Shown here: in pieces, positions 36,044 to 48,420 of the stretch | How positions within the stretch are numbered: position 1 is the first letter of the stretch | How the letters are laid out: each line of letters begins with the position of its first letter | Assembly (NCBI GenBank): GCA_964017155.1 | Contig: OZ024862.1 | Coordinates: 46,147,374-46,211,373, forward strand | Source of the DNA: Oasisia sp. SBJ-2009 | Lineage: Eukaryota > Annelida > Polychaeta > Sabellida > Siboglinidae | Direction of reading: 5' to 3' | DNA: 64,000 bases | Position numbers and translations under genes: made by a program | Notes under the pieces: generated by a model | Database searches by the model: none | What the model was told of the DNA's origin: nothing | What the model saw: the letters and a program-made list of their open reading frames with translations, nothing else

Positions 36044-39000
36044 GTATGTTTTCTACTAAGCAGCGTTGTATGATTTAATCAAACGATTACACATTTTAAC
36101 TGGATTATTTCTGTGAGATGGCGGATTTTGTAAAGTGTACCATATATAATAGAAAAACTACAGATGCAATCAGGATACTGACATCAATTTTGTGGAATGT
36201 TTACTTCTGTTATATTGTGTTCTTTATTATTCAACTTTGTATAGAAAATATTGTGCAAAAAAAGCGCTGATATACCTGGTACATTTACTTATAATGATTG
36301 TCACTAGTCAGTATTTTGATTCGTTCAACCAAATGAATTGAAAGTTGACAGAACAATTAATCATAAGAGGTATACATAATTGATTCAATATGAATTTTAT
36401 TATTACAATATTATCGTCTAAAAAAAACAGCTTTTGCACATATTTTTTATTTATTAAAAAAAACTGTTGTAATACACTGGCATACTCTTCTTTGCAGTCT
36501 ACGCTTGTGCAGATAAGAAACTTATTGTAGTGCAGCAAAGAGCACCACTTGTTAGGGTGAGTGAGCTGCTGTTTATGGAACTTCTTAGATGAACATGGAA
36601 GGGTTGCTGAGTCAAAACTGAAATATTAAAAGTGTGCTTGATATGTGACCTAATTAATAATTATGAATTGATTCTAATTGCATGAATAGTTTGGCAGTGT
36701 GTTGTATTTACTGAGAGTTGTCACTTTTAAAGATGACTAATGCATGTAAATGCAGTTTGTATCAAATATTTTGTACAATGGTAATTTCTTAAAGGAATTC
36801 AGCAGATGTTACTAATAAGCAAAATGAATATACTTGGAGAGCATGTACAATTCCAGAGATTTTTATTTAATTCATCTTGACCCCACTGATACCTATGTGT
36901 ATCTGTTTCATATTGTCAACCTGAATCTGGGGTTTTACCTGCAGTTGCACAATTACCTGTAGCCCTACCTTCATTCTGGTGTTCTCTGTAGGGATGGCAT
37001 GGATGCCACTATAACTCTATAAGCATCACACCAATCATAGGCAACATTATTTTAAACTAATTTATAACTGCATTACATTTTATTATTTGTTGAAACCTTT
37101 AAATAGTCCACTGATTCTTCACTGTGGTAATTTCACACACAAAACACCACACAAATGTAGAGGGTGTTCTTTGTTTTATTGATTGTGTCTCTACTACCGG
37201 TACATGAATCAGAAGTTTGTTTACCCATTGACTGATGTTTTGTCACACGACAGGGAAAGAGGAAACAGTTTGTGTCGGAGTTATGTCACTGGATACAGAC
37301 GTGTCATTTCACAAAGGTCATCATTGTCACCAGTAGTTATTCACACGAGAGAGTTGACACACAGATAGCTGGGTGAGTGGCTAAGTGTCTGTTCCCATAG
37401 CTACCACAGGACATCTTGCAACAAGTGTCCTGCTAGCAGTAAGTGTCCATTAGGACACTGTGCTAAATTTATTATTTTGCGACACATTTCCTAATTCTAT
37501 TTTTGCTATAGATGTTATGGTGTGTATATATAACTTATACATTAAACTATATATATGTATATATGTATACATACATATTTATATACATCGTACTTGTGCA
37601 ACATGCTACAGCCAACTACATGCCTGTCCATTATGGAATCAGTTTTCTTTGGAATGACCTTCATAGTTCCCACTGGACACTGTCACAGTCCTCGTCAACT
37701 CAGCTGTGACACTCGTGTTTCAGGACCCAGCTGCGGTTCCTCCTGTCACCGTCACTGGAGTCACGGGAAGGCCCGACACTGAGAGACCAGCTCCACTGGC
37801 TGGAGCTGGAGCAGCGACACCCCCTCACCGGAGGAGTACAGGTGGCTCCCTCCGGTGAGGATGTTCACCAGTCGGAAATATTCCTCCCCGGAGCAGGGTT
37901 TGCGAAGGATCTCTTTGAGGCTCTGTGAGTTCATAGACAATTTGAAGAGACATTTTGGGTGAAATTGTCTGTAGATGAGTAGAATATGCTTAAGATTATT
38001 CGTAATACAACTGTACATCTGAAAACACAAAATCGTTAATATATTTGTTAAGCATAAATGGCAATAATAGAAAACGGTTAATGTAGTTTTTATATGTTAA
38101 TGTTACTTGCTGTTATAAAAGAGATGAAGAGGTGAAGTAAGTTCTTCACAAATAACATGTTAACATGGCCAATAAAAACATGACAGTAAAAAGTTTGTAT
38201 ACCACACTCTCACTATAAGGCAAATTGTTTGTTTATCCAGGGTTCCTGTTATGTTATGTAACACCTATCTTACATTAATTAATGCAGTGTTCAATACTAC
38301 ACTCCGTGTTGACCTAATCATTTAAACACCGTCGAAAGGATTCAACCTCACTAATGACGGCTATTCATTTATGATGATGCCAAATGGTTTTGTTTGTAGC
38401 TCAAGCTTGAATTTTCAAAGATATAGATTGTCATGGTGTCCAATGTGTATTACATGAGTAAGGTTTGTTTGCAGGTGTTCTGCCGATGTGTCAGCTGCCC
38501 TCCTCCTGCTCTTCTGTTCGGAAGGTGACAATGCACTGGACGCCATTCAGTTGGCTACTGCCGTCAACACGTGGCTCCACCTGGTGGACCTCAAGGTGGG
38601 TGGTGGGCGACATTGTGGTAACATTGACAGGCAAGGAGAGGGGTTGTAGGGGTTTAGTTATTTAGACAGAGGTGTTTGAAGAGCATTTGAAAGATTATGT
38701 AACCTACATTTTATGCAACACATCTTATAGTTGGTAGGTATTAATAATTTTGTAAAATTCTGCAGAATTAACTGTATCTATGCTAGTGAAACATTTATCA
38801 TTATCAGCCTCGTCTAAGCGTCTGAATTTAACCGTATATTTCTTTAATATACCATAGATTCTACAAGACTGTTCTTCTTCCATACTGCATAAGTCTGTTT
38901 TAGGCAAAGGCTACAAAAAATAAGGAATTTAGGACAGTTTCATAGAGATAATGATGTCTCACTTAATTGTTGTATCTTAATGACTGTGAAATGAGTTGAC

Positions 39001-39102
39001 TTCAACGAATGTTTTTCCTTTCAGACGAAACAGAGTTGGCGGATCCCACCATCGTGGAGACTTCAGTACGGCAGCACATTTGAGCAGATTTTATACGACT
39101 GA
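35869..39102 (+). CDS. PSMG2: Proteasome assembly chaperone 2 (first exon not found)
   Basis: PSMG2/PAC2 pairs with PSMG1 and chaperones assembly of the 20S proteasome alpha ring in cytosol and nucleus. Exons 35869-36043, 36498-36556, 37254-37372, 37724-37924, 38475-38595 and 39025-39102 join with consistent phases to 250 codons plus stop. Hallmarks in order: PSVSVGNVGQLTIDLLVST, then VGYLSTDAVYPVVGNDPF, the VIIVTSSYSHERVDTQ strand, a TQLRFLLSP block, the LPGAGFAKDLFEAL helix, LLLLFCSEGDN and the C-terminal WRIPPSWRLQYGS. Human PSMG2 is 264 residues and has about 20 before PAVSVGNVGQ, so a short first coding exon ending in phase 0 is missing from my model. An unrecognised extra segment is not needed anywhere else. 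Convergent with STX16, whose end is 3.1 kb away. Confidence 0.96.
36498..36556 (+). CDS. PSMG2: PSMG2 exon
   Basis: 59 bp between TCTTTGCAG and AGG|GTGAGT; encodes YACADKKLIVVQQRAPLVR. Confidence 0.95.
37254..37372 (+). CDS. PSMG2: PSMG2 exon
   Basis: 119 bp after ACACGACAG, donor GG|GTGAGT; encodes the FVSELCHWIQ helix and VIIVTSS strand. Confidence 0.95.
37724..37924 (+). CDS. PSMG2: PSMG2 exon
   Basis: 201 bp after GTGTTTCAG, donor GCTCT|GTGAGT; encodes TQLRFLLSP through LPGAGFAKDLFEAL. Confidence 0.95.
38475..38595 (+). CDS. PSMG2: PSMG2 exon
   Basis: 121 bp after GTTTGCAG, donor CAAG|GTGGGT; encodes the LLLLFCSEGDN helix and NTWLHL. Confidence 0.95.
39025..39102 (+). CDS. PSMG2: PSMG2 terminal exon
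   Basis: 78 bp after CCTTTCAG; encodes WRIPPSWRLQYGS and ends TGA. Confidence 0.95.
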   Translation, partial: TKQSWRIPPSWRLQYGSTFEQILYD

Positions 39103-39311
39103 GAACAAGTGTCAGTCGGCAGTGCTGTCACCTGTTGGCTTGGAATTTAAACTTGTAAACTAAACATGACCAGTCTCACCATGTTGTCATCATTTCACGA
39201 GATTATGGATGGTGGAGTTGTCCCACCAGAAGAAAGAACTTAAGGTTTCAGACATTTTCAAATGTAGGTACCAACAATCAAAACATGCAGTAAAAAGTTA
39301 AAGATGACAAC

Positions 39312-39557
39312 TCTTGTGTAGAATTTGGACCCGCCTCAAGTGTTCTGTTACAACTTTCCAGTTGCCTATGTAGGATACCTCGTGGTAAGTCTAACCCTGC
39401 CCAATCAGCATTCCCATGTATATTTATGTTCTATAAATATTACGTTTTGAGACCCAAACAATGCTCTGATTTGTGCCAGCCACAAGCGAAGTGTCAAATG
39501 TTGGCAAAGATACAATTATAACGGTAAAACTGAGGCGGGTCCGAATTCTACACGAGT
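39312..39557. mobile_element. MITE with 26-bp TIRs downstream of PSMG2
   Basis: CTTGTGTAGAATTTGGACCC (39313) continues GCCTCA and pairs with TGAGGCGGGTCCGAATTCTA (39531) as an inverted repeat. Another copy of this terminus lies at 47942-47977. It may fall in the PSMG2 3' UTR, 210 bp after the stop. Confidence 0.75.
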
Positions 39558-42246
39558 GCCAAGATGACTTCACGCTGCATTAGTTACAATGTCATCCTTT
39601 GGCTGTCCTCGCCCATTGCGACCTGTTACACCTGTGGCCAACCGAACACATACACCACCTCTAGTAGATACTTGTGTGACGGATCTGTTTGCATATGATG
39701 GATAGATAACAACAGATAAGCTTATTGTCATAAGCTGAATATAAAGGGCAATTATTGGGTTTTATGTACACACTGTTTGCACAATATGTCAAATAACTTT
39801 TTGCATATTTAATTATCATATTATGCAGAATAATTTTAAATATCCCAAAGATGGCAGCATGTGTCTATATTGCTGTTTCTACTGATTAAGTAAGATTAAA
39901 ACTGGATAAACGTTCTGTTAATAATAAAAGAAGATTGAAACAAATCGTTGTGAGTTAAATAATGTGACATGATGACAGTTTCTACAGATGTCCATTCATA
40001 CCGTCATTAGTAACCGTAAGTAGGCTGAATAATATTTGTGATGTAACAAAGGCTTAGCCTTCCTAATTCCTGTTCATGCTGGCATGAAATAAACAAATGC
40101 AGTTGCAATGATGTTTGTATAATTTTACTCTTTCAACTTGTTAATATTTACACTGTAATTTCTACAAACTCCACATGGCAATCAAATTTGTAAAGCACAA
40201 CAAAATCTGACTAGATTTCTTTAATAAAATGCCCATTTATTATTGTAATTAACAATATCTTGTATCCACAACTAATTCTCCAACCTGACACATTTTTTCC
40301 ATTCACCAAACACAACTTGTCTTCTCACTCAGGACAGCCTCATAAGTTTGCTAATGTCTACAAGTTCTGCAGATACCACTGACTCTAACCCCCTCCATCC
40401 CACCAATACTGGGTATGGTGTTTGTGATATTTACAACCTAACATTGTTATTAGCATCATTTACACAATAACATGTTTCATTTGCTGGATGGCGCCACTGT
40501 AGTAATTTATTTTTAGCGCTTCATGTAGTGACAAGTAATCAGTCGACCTGTGTGATGTTATGATTCCATATATACCGAAATGTGTATGCACAAGGAACGG
40601 GGAATACCTCTGTAATGATGGGAATTTCCTGTATGGACACATTTCGAATCACTTCATGTAGATTAAATTCCCCACAGGTGCATGACAAAACTCATCCACC
40701 AATATACGTTTGAAAATATGTGTATGAATTTCCACTGTGGAATAGATTCATTGTTTTGTCACATACTGTATATATGCAATCATAACTTGACCGTAACATT
40801 TTACAATGTAGCACACTTACATGACCTCCCGTGAACACACAAACATGTGACACACTCACATCTGCAGTATCCTTCATGTCATATCATAAAGCTTGATGAC
40901 CATTCAAGAGAACTCCTGGAACTGAATTGAACACATGCACCACACAGCTGAGGTTCCTTGAAGCATCTGTGTGGAGCCACCGATCAACTAAAGCAGATCC
41001 CAGTTGTTCCTGTATTTATAATGTTGCAACACATGCACAGCAGTTGAAACTTTCTGATTCGTGTCTGATTTTGAAGGTCTGAGCGGATTATAAAATTGAC
41101 CCAAATTGGGGCAGGTATTTGCACACTGTTCCCACGGCTGAAACAGTAGCGACTGGCGAAGTCAATTAATTATTGGTATAATTTTACAGTTCGACTCCGT
41201 TCACTTCCACGGTTTGTGGAAATGATCAGCCGGGGTACTGTAGTGCAGAGCAATGACCCTTGGCTTGGGAGGGTGTTACACTCACTGTTTCAAGTAAACC
41301 CAGCTTCAGTAACCACTTATACAGCCTGAGATTTAACAAGTATAAAACAGCATGGATGGCTAAACTAAAATAATGAATCGATGTTTACACAACATTTAAA
41401 ACTTATCACATAAACCAACTTCCTCATGGTACAATCAAGTTGAGTGAAACACGTGGAACTAGACGATAAAAACGACAGCTGTACAATATTATCACAGTAT
41501 TATAATCTCTGGCGACAGGTCCCTGCTGGTGCCTACAATTGTCAAATGGAGTCGTATTAAAGACGAACATCCGGAAAGTCTTAAAGACATCTTGGGGTTG
41601 GATGCAGGTATACCTCCTTGGTCCATACCTGATTCTTATTTAACCGATTCTCATTATGTGGTTTTATCACTTTACTGACTTTTTCCAAAAAGTAGTGTTC
41701 TTTTACTATATTGGAATAACAGTCAATTTTACTCCAGAAGCAAAATTTACTTTTATTCAAAAAATATAACAGAACACTGCATAACTTTTGAAGAACTACC
41801 ACACACCAAGTATACAGATGGCTACTCCAAAGATTTGCCCAGCAAATAAAATGATTTGATAGAGTATTCATGATGAGGTAATCAGAGTAATTGTAGAAGC
41901 TGTTCATGCTAATAAACCTGGTTCGTATCTATCAGGGTGTCGACCTGTATTTCGCCATGAAACTGGCCACATTTACTGTCAATTCTGTCCATGAATGGCT
42001 GCAACAGTCATAACTCATGCCTCTGTCCACACAAGGCAGTGTGAGCAGCTGTACTCCCCAGTCTGAATCCACCAAGGATATGTAAGCACCGTGGGAAACT
42101 GGACTATTCCTGGGACCAGCCGATCCCTGCACAGATCCCCCTTGCTCTCCCTTGTGACAGACACAATGTCTCATTCACAGATGAAGTCTGTAGATATAAA
42201 TCGACATCACGTCAGCTGAAACCACAACGAAATCGGACGGAGAACG
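39558..42246. other. Convergent 3' flanks of PSMG2 and STX16
   Basis: AT-rich, probably both 3' UTRs. AATAAA-like words near 39922 (+) could serve PSMG2. No further exon was found. Confidence 0.4.
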
Positions 42247-42429
42247 CTAGGATTTCACCGCGATCAGAATGACGATGAGTATTGTGACAATGATGAACAG
42301 CACCATGATTATCATCATTTTGCGGTTCTTTTTCTGATGTTTGGCTGCTTTCTGCAGCTGTTTCAGTCCTGAGTCGACCCGTGTCGACGTCTGCTCTATG
42401 TTGTAGTCTATCCGATCCAGCACCGTGCC
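42247..42429 (-). CDS. STX16: STX16 exon 9 (terminal)
   Basis: 183 bp; second half of the SNARE motif, KKNRK basic stretch and the transmembrane anchor, then TAG. Confidence 0.98.
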   Translation of the reverse strand, partial: GTVLDRIDYNIEQTSTRVDSGLKQLQKAAKHQKKNRKMMIIMVLFIIVTILIVILIAVKS

Positions 42430-45400
42430 CTGCAAGAAACAATATGCAACTCTCAGGATTCTGTTACGCTCATAACTGACCATGTGTTAAAGATACAAAG
42501 TGACAATGAAGGTCCTGAAAAATCAAACTTCATATGTAACTTTATAACCTTGTCAAATATACAACATCATAAACAACATCATATGTTGGTGTTAATAACC
42601 TGTTATTTTGTCTGCTTTTGCAGCAATAAAGTCAGGGTTACGGAACTAGTAGAGTAAACCTAATTCTAGAACTCACTAAACTTGATCTTATTGTAGTTAA
42701 CTTACATATTTACAAAGAGTTTCATAGAGTATTTTGTTATGAAAATACGAAAACACAAAATACCTGGTCTATAATCATAGTGGCGAGATCTTTGAAGATC
42801 TCATTGAGGTCTTGGATGGACTTGACAATCTGTATTGTTTCCTTCTCTCTTGCCAGGATTGTGGCTGTATTGTCACCAACTGCTTGTAGTTGCTGTGACG
42901 TGAAGCCCTACACAGACTTATACCATGGTCATATGTGATCCCCCATTCTTAAATAACACGCTACCTGGTACTCGTTAACGGTCAATATAAGGTATAGCCA
43001 ACACTACACATTTTTACTTAAAATTTATTTTATCATTATCCAGAATACATTAATCTTTCTCATATTAGCCATTAAATGACACAGATTGCTTATTTTGACA
43101 GTGAGAAAACCACAGCAAGTCTGAAGCAATTTTTTGGTTAAAACCATACTTTTTCAAACTGCTTTAGCTCTGGAAATAATATGATTGTGTGTAATACTGT
43201 AATACCCCCCCCCCCCCACTGCAAATGTCCTGTATTTGCATATGGAGTAAAAACGTGTATTTTTCGGGGTGCATGTCATTTTGCCAGGCCCACTTAAAAT
43301 TGGATCTGGTTGGGTAATAAATATTGCTTCAACTGGAAAAGTCCTGGGACAGCGTTTGTGTGTGAAAACATAACGTGACTATTTCAAGAGAAATGCAGTT
43401 TTCCACAAATTCAGTTCAACAAATGTATAATTCTGAACAATGATATTGCTATTGGACCACCAATGTACCCACACATTTATTATCTAACCAGGAATCAGGA
43501 CAATTGATATAAATTGCTGTAATTTTTCATCACATATACGGGACTCCACACATCTTGCAAGGGACTCCACATATCTTGGCATAATGCTAATGCTATTATG
43601 TATTTATTTAATTATGTTGATGGCCATTAAACACATTACTAATATACACCTGTACTATAAAATGTCTTAAGAAAGCATCTTTGTATACAGGTGTAACAGT
43701 AGTTTCTTATTTTGCAGTACTAATTAGGGAAGCATGACGATTTCACAAATAATAGTATTTAGGTAAAATATACTGTTGATATGATCTGAAGAAACTACAG
43801 CTACAAGTAAGACCAGACACAGATGTTGATGTATGTGGTGGATAGCAAGCCAAACGTGCACCTACCCGGTCATATAATTCATCTTCCTCATCACAGTGAT
43901 CGCCCAACATCAAGTCTGTGTCAAAATACTGCCTTGATCTCTCTTCCCGTGATTGAATTTCTGTCGGAAAACAGACAGGAATCACGTCACGGAGTGCTCA
44001 CTGGTTTTGGCACTTAATTATTTCGACAACACAGAACGGAACATCTCTGACAAACAATGCATACACATGTGAGTTCACTCAGTATTCAAAATGTCAGCAA
44101 GTTAGTGGCGCCTAAAAAGCAAATAACAACTTATATCTCTGACAACACAGTATTGTAAATGGCACACCATTACTTGGGAACTATATACATGAGATAAAAC
44201 GTAACAGGTTCATCAATAAGACCCATACAAGAAAGGTATGCATTTAAACATTATATGAATTTAAGGCTAAAAAGTGCTACTTGAAGATTCAGACAATTGG
44301 TGTAAACTGGGAAAAAGAGAATATGATTACTTTTCAGGTAGCTCGACTGGGCTCTTCTAAAATTAGTTGAGAGATCTTGCAGCGAACGAGCGAGAGACGA
44401 AACAATGTTCTTCGTCAGTCGTTGTTCGTTGGAGCTCCCCTGGTGGCAGCGAGAGTTGATGCGTTGGACCACTCGCTGACATCGCATCAGTATCTGTCAA
44501 ATACACGAGCAAATGTCACATCAGATGTGTGCTGCATATGAAATTCAGTTTTGTTATTTGAATTAGTCTGTGACGTAAAATATATGCCGCAGTATGTTTT
44601 TGTTTTATGAACCAATATGAAATAAATTATTTTTCAATTAGTATAATATGGATCTTACTGAGGTAGATGGCACAGAAATGAAGCAGATTCAAACTTCCGA
44701 AAGCAATGGACCTATTTTGAAATATGTTCAAACCATTTCTACAAATACATTTTAAAGGTATCTATGTTTTATATTCACATTTGTACCAAAACAGTTGTCA
44801 ACCATATGATTATAGTTGACACATGTTTGTTCCACTATAGTGCTGTAATACAACAGATGACACAGTTGAGATGACCAGCGTGGGAATGTTGTTGTCTGTT
44901 GTACCTGAGTTATCTCCTGTGTGCGGACCTCAATGGCTGTCTCTTCATCTACGCTGTCGTCTAATGTCGGTCGGTTGAGGTGCTTATCATGAAGCGCTGA
45001 TAATTCCTTCACTGCAACCAACATAACACTTACCACATGTAAACAGTAACCTGTTAATTTACTTTTACAAGATGCACTGATATGGTTTTTCATAACATTA
45101 CTGTGTGAAAACCATATGTGAGAATTATACTATAGTTAACCTACCTATATTTACCAGATGTAGATAATACATGTGCTCGGCTTTAAAGCAGTAATAAAGA
45201 TTGCATATGGTTTCAATTATTCTCTAAGTAACCTCTGTTCAATGTACAATGCAACTTTGCATGTTACCTGTTGTAGATGACTTATATGCCTCTGATTACC
45301 TCATATCTTTTTGTATTTACCAAATGTTACATTGCCACTGACAGGTAATTCACACCATACACTCTTCAATGTTCTGTGCCAATACTTACATTTTGACTTT

Positions 45401-46142
45401 ATCCTTGATATTTCATATTGGATCTAAAACATGCAGCAGATTTGTAAGTAGTGTTAATGTTATATACCAAGAAACATATAACCTAAAAAAGGACATTCTA
45501 TAGAGTATTTTTATCTAACGTAATCGAATTATAGAGATGTTGCATTATATTATTTTCTGTATAACAGATGTACTGCGGTATACAGCCTTGTTCCATTTGT
45601 AAATTATGTTAGATGACTTGATTAAGAACAGTCAAGTTGCCTGGTACTTCTGTGTAACATAACTTAGTCCATATAAACAGTAATACTGATAATATCATGT
45701 ATAATTATGTTCCTCCGTTGAAGAAACATACAATAGCATGGATACATGTAACTGTTCCATATCAGAACAAATGACCCACCTCTTCAACTCCATCAATCCT
45801 AAAATAAAAAGGAAACCATTTGTGAGTACGGGTAATAAAAATGTTTTGCAATGCCTCGGTAGAAGACACCTCATTGTAAGTATATTGTATTAAACAATAG
45901 CAAACATATTTCAGTAGCACAATAATCATGTGTTTGAGATATTTAATTGTATTAGTAGATAGATAAAACAACAATGGAAGCACTGTGTTATGTATCTGTT
46001 TGTACATGTACATGTCCGTCGAAGGACCACAATGGAAACACGTGCTTGCACTTCCTTGTGTTATCCTTACATTTTGTTTACTCTGTACTTATATTTGATA
46101 AATGTAGAAACTTACATTTTATACTGGATAAATCTCTCTCCA

Positions 46143-46215
<73 letters not shown>

Positions 46216-48209
46216 CACATGATTACCCTGGTATCTCATTATACAATTTAGTATAAACATTAATAAAGACATGGGTAAAACTAAAACTGTACATAGGTTA
46301 CCTTAAAAATATGGGCATGAACACACATTAGTGGGTTATGAACACTGACCAGTGACTTGTCAATGAGGGCATGAACACATATTAGTGGGATATGAACACT
46401 GACCAGTCTGGAGGGAGTTTCATGTTCTTGGTGTTTGCAATGCCAGCCTCAGGGTCCCTGGACACAAGGGCTGACCGGTCATCATCAGCCTGCAACGTAT
46501 ACGACATTAAGGATGGAAGTACCCTGGTATGTGATGTGATCAATTTTTTTTATTAAGTACTGTCTTTTATTTACAAAAATGGATACAAAACACATTTGTT
46601 TCTGCACACGTGCATTATTTTCATCACAGGAAAGTCTGGTAAGTGTAAACTAGTCTCTACACCAATGCTCTCCGAAATAATCGACCATGCAATTTTGAAG
46701 AAAGCTCGTGCTGTCGCTACTGAGTCTGATCACCCGCTCTCTATGTTCTTCCATGTACTTCCATCTCGAAGGAGATACCGTTGTATAAAATGTAAAACAT
46801 CTCGCTACAGCAGGAGTTTTGTGCCTGTGGCCATTAGAATGTTGAATGCTAAATGATTCATATTGCTGTCAACCGGTTGAACTGTTCTTATAGTGGATAC
46901 ATCTGGAATTCACTTGCATTTTGTTGTGACCATCCCATATATTGTAGATCATGAGTTGTACAATGCATATCCTTTTTAAGGACAATAAAGTGATTGATTG
47001 ATTGATTTGCTACCACTCGACATACAAATGCCTGTAACATCTGATATAAAATCTTATCAAAAGTATCTTTAAGCTAACTCTAATCCTTCATCCTCATTAA
47101 AACAGCCATCTCCAGCTAATACTAGAGTAGGGCCACCAACCCGAGTTTTCCGTGAAACTAATGTTTATGTGCTAAAACAAGTTAGCCATAGGTGTAGAGA
47201 TGCATGACGTGTTATCCTGTTAAGTGTTTAGGCCTGCACCTTGAGAAAAAACATGACAGTCACCTACACTCATCAAATTACCACCATGCATCTCTACGCC
47301 TGTAACTACACTATACTACATACGTGTATTTGCTCTTAAACATTAGTTTTACAGGAAACTTGGGTAGGTGGCACCGTGGCACTACTTTAGGGTTCGCTGG
47401 AGATGGTTGTTCTGATGTGGAAGAAGGTTTAGGACTAGATTTATGATTAGGTAATTTAGGTTGAAGGTACCTTTGACAAGATTTACATCCAGTGTACATT
47501 TCCAAGCATTTGTATGTGAAACGGGTAGCAAAAGACCTAAAGTGGTTCCATTTACATGAAATTTCCTGTGATGAAAAATGTTTGCGATTATTTATCTTTG
47601 ACAACATTGATACTAGATTTTGTTAATTCAATCATTTAACATCATCTCATGTATATTTTATAAACAGTGCGTCTTAGCAGACTTTTGCGGTTCAAAAGAC
47701 AGTGCGCGCGGTTGGCATACACAAACTGTTTATCGCTCGTTCCATGTGCATGGCCCAGTAACACATGGAACTTTCATTTGCTACTAACACAAATCGGAGT
47801 GCTATTTGGGTCTCAAAATGCAATATTTGTGAAACATAAATATACCTGGGAATGCTGATTGATCATGTTTAGGATTAGTCATTAGTTTGTTAGATATCCA
47901 ATATAGGCAAATATATAATATAGTTATAATAACAATAATGGCACAATTGAGGTGGGTCAGAATTCTACACAAGTGCCTTGCAAAGGTACCAAAATGAATG
48001 ATTCAAACTATACTGCAGCGAGTCGGTGACACCCTTCTGAGGCTTCTCTTCATTCTTGTTGACACATTCAGTCCTCGACAGTCAGGCACACGTTGCAACT
48101 GTCAAAATACATGACAGTTACTACTCACCTGTTCAGAGAAAATGTGACGGTTTTGTAATGCATTGTTTCGCATCAAAATATACACTTCTGTAAGGCTTCT
48201 GGTGGCCAT
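42247..48209 (-). CDS. STX16: Syntaxin-16 (Qa-SNARE), complete, nine coding exons
   Basis: Qa-SNARE of the trans-Golgi network that receives endosome-derived carriers and binds the SM protein VPS45. Exons from 5' to 3': 48209-48129, 46489-46404, 45798-45780, 45423-45390, 45011-44905, 44493-44331, 43960-43866, 42907-42764, 42429-42247. All phases agree and give 303 codons (human isoforms are about 300-325). The start has TGA in frame two codons upstream. [20 protein letters not shown] matches the N-peptide by which human STX16 docks VPS45. Next come [18 protein letters not shown] and a Habc-type region (residues about 105-165), [12 protein letters not shown], then the SNARE motif (about 205-275) with the zero-layer Gln243 in [16 protein letters not shown] single C-terminal membrane anchor (about 281-300) ends IAVKS. 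The next gene upstream on the same strand is VAP. Confidence 0.98.
42764..42907 (-). CDS. STX16: STX16 exon 8
   Basis: 144 bp; first half of the SNARE motif, [19 protein letters not shown], ending with the zero-layer Gln. Acceptor TCTGTGTAG, donor CAG|GTATTT. Confidence 0.97.
43866..43960 (-). CDS. STX16: STX16 exon 7
   Basis: 95 bp; [12 protein letters not shown] and an acidic linker. Acceptor TTCCGACAG, donor CGG|GTAGGT. Confidence 0.97.
44331..44493 (-). CDS. STX16: STX16 exon 6
   Basis: 163 bp; RCQRVVQRI to [14 protein letters not shown], the helical Habc part. Acceptor TATTTGACAG, donor AAAA|GTAATC. Confidence 0.97.
44905..45011 (-). CDS. STX16: STX16 exon 5
   Basis: 107 bp; [17 protein letters not shown] to QEITQ. 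Acceptor GGTTGCAG, donor CAG|GTACAA. Confidence 0.97.
45390..45423 (-). CDS. STX16: STX16 exon 4 (34 bp)
   Basis: Acceptor CATGTTTTAG, donor AAAT|GTAAGT; encodes [11 protein letters not shown], matching human IQYDVGRIKQK. Confidence 0.95.
45780..45798 (-). CDS. STX16: STX16 exon 3 (19-bp microexon)
   Basis: Acceptor TTTTATTTTAG, donor GAG|GTGGGT. It supplies the last base of Trp and the six codons IDGVEE, completing the WVDGVDE motif of human STX16. Confidence 0.93.
46146..46213. repeat. (TA)n microsatellite in STX16 intron 2
   Basis: About 68 bp of pure TA. Confidence 0.95.
46404..46489 (-). CDS. STX16: STX16 exon 2
   Basis: 86 bp; [16 protein letters not shown] matches human DDRMALVSG..DPEAAI. 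Acceptor GTTGCAG; weaker donor GACTG|GTCAGT, supported by phase with exon 3. Confidence 0.9.
46620..47007 (+). mobile_element. LINE 3' end in STX16 intron 1 (antisense)
   Basis: The plus-strand frame holds [18 protein letters not shown] followed by [17 protein letters not shown], the C-terminal signature of CR1/Rex1-type LINE ORF2, then a stop. About 120 bp later AAGGACAATAAAG and a GATTGATTGATT tail follow. It is 5' truncated; only about 75 residues remain. Confidence 0.8.
47106..47408. mobile_element. Inverted-repeat element (MITE) in STX16 intron 1
   Basis: Arms of over 100 bp: CCATCTCCAGC, AGTAGGGCCACC, AACTAATGTTTA and GTAGAGATGCATG on the left recur inverted on the right, ending GCTGGAGATGG at 47408. 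No clear target duplication. Confidence 0.75.
47942..47977. repeat. Solo terminus of the 39312-type MITE
   Basis: TTGAGGTGGGTCAGAATTCT followed by ACACAAGTGCC resembles the right end at 39531-39560. Confidence 0.6.
48129..48209 (-). CDS. STX16: STX16 exon 1
   Basis: 81 bp, 27 codons, VPS45-binding N-peptide; donor GAACAG|GTGAGT. Confidence 0.96.
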
Positions 48210-48420
48210 TGTTCAATGTCTGTTTTACCAGTCTACCGGAGTACAAAGCTGCATTTAGAACAGCATCTTCTTTGGTTTTCTCCGATCTCATCCATTTCCG
48301 GTCATGTACGATGGTTCGCAGTTTGTACGCTAGGTGTCTATTACACGGACTCCATCGTGTGGCGCCACCATTTCTAGGCAATCATTTTTAATGCCTACTC
48401 TATTTAAATACCTGATTAGA
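48210..48420 (-). promoter_or_regulatory. Probable STX16 5' UTR/promoter region
   Basis: Lies directly upstream of the start codon on the minus strand. It is less AT-rich than its surroundings and has an in-frame stop just before ATG. No TATA box or initiator is evident, so this is positional inference. Confidence 0.4.

Noticed and set aside
48133..48381. 82-codon minus ORF over the STX16 start
   Set aside because: In another frame than the conserved STX16 N-peptide, which has an upstream in-frame stop and a proper donor.
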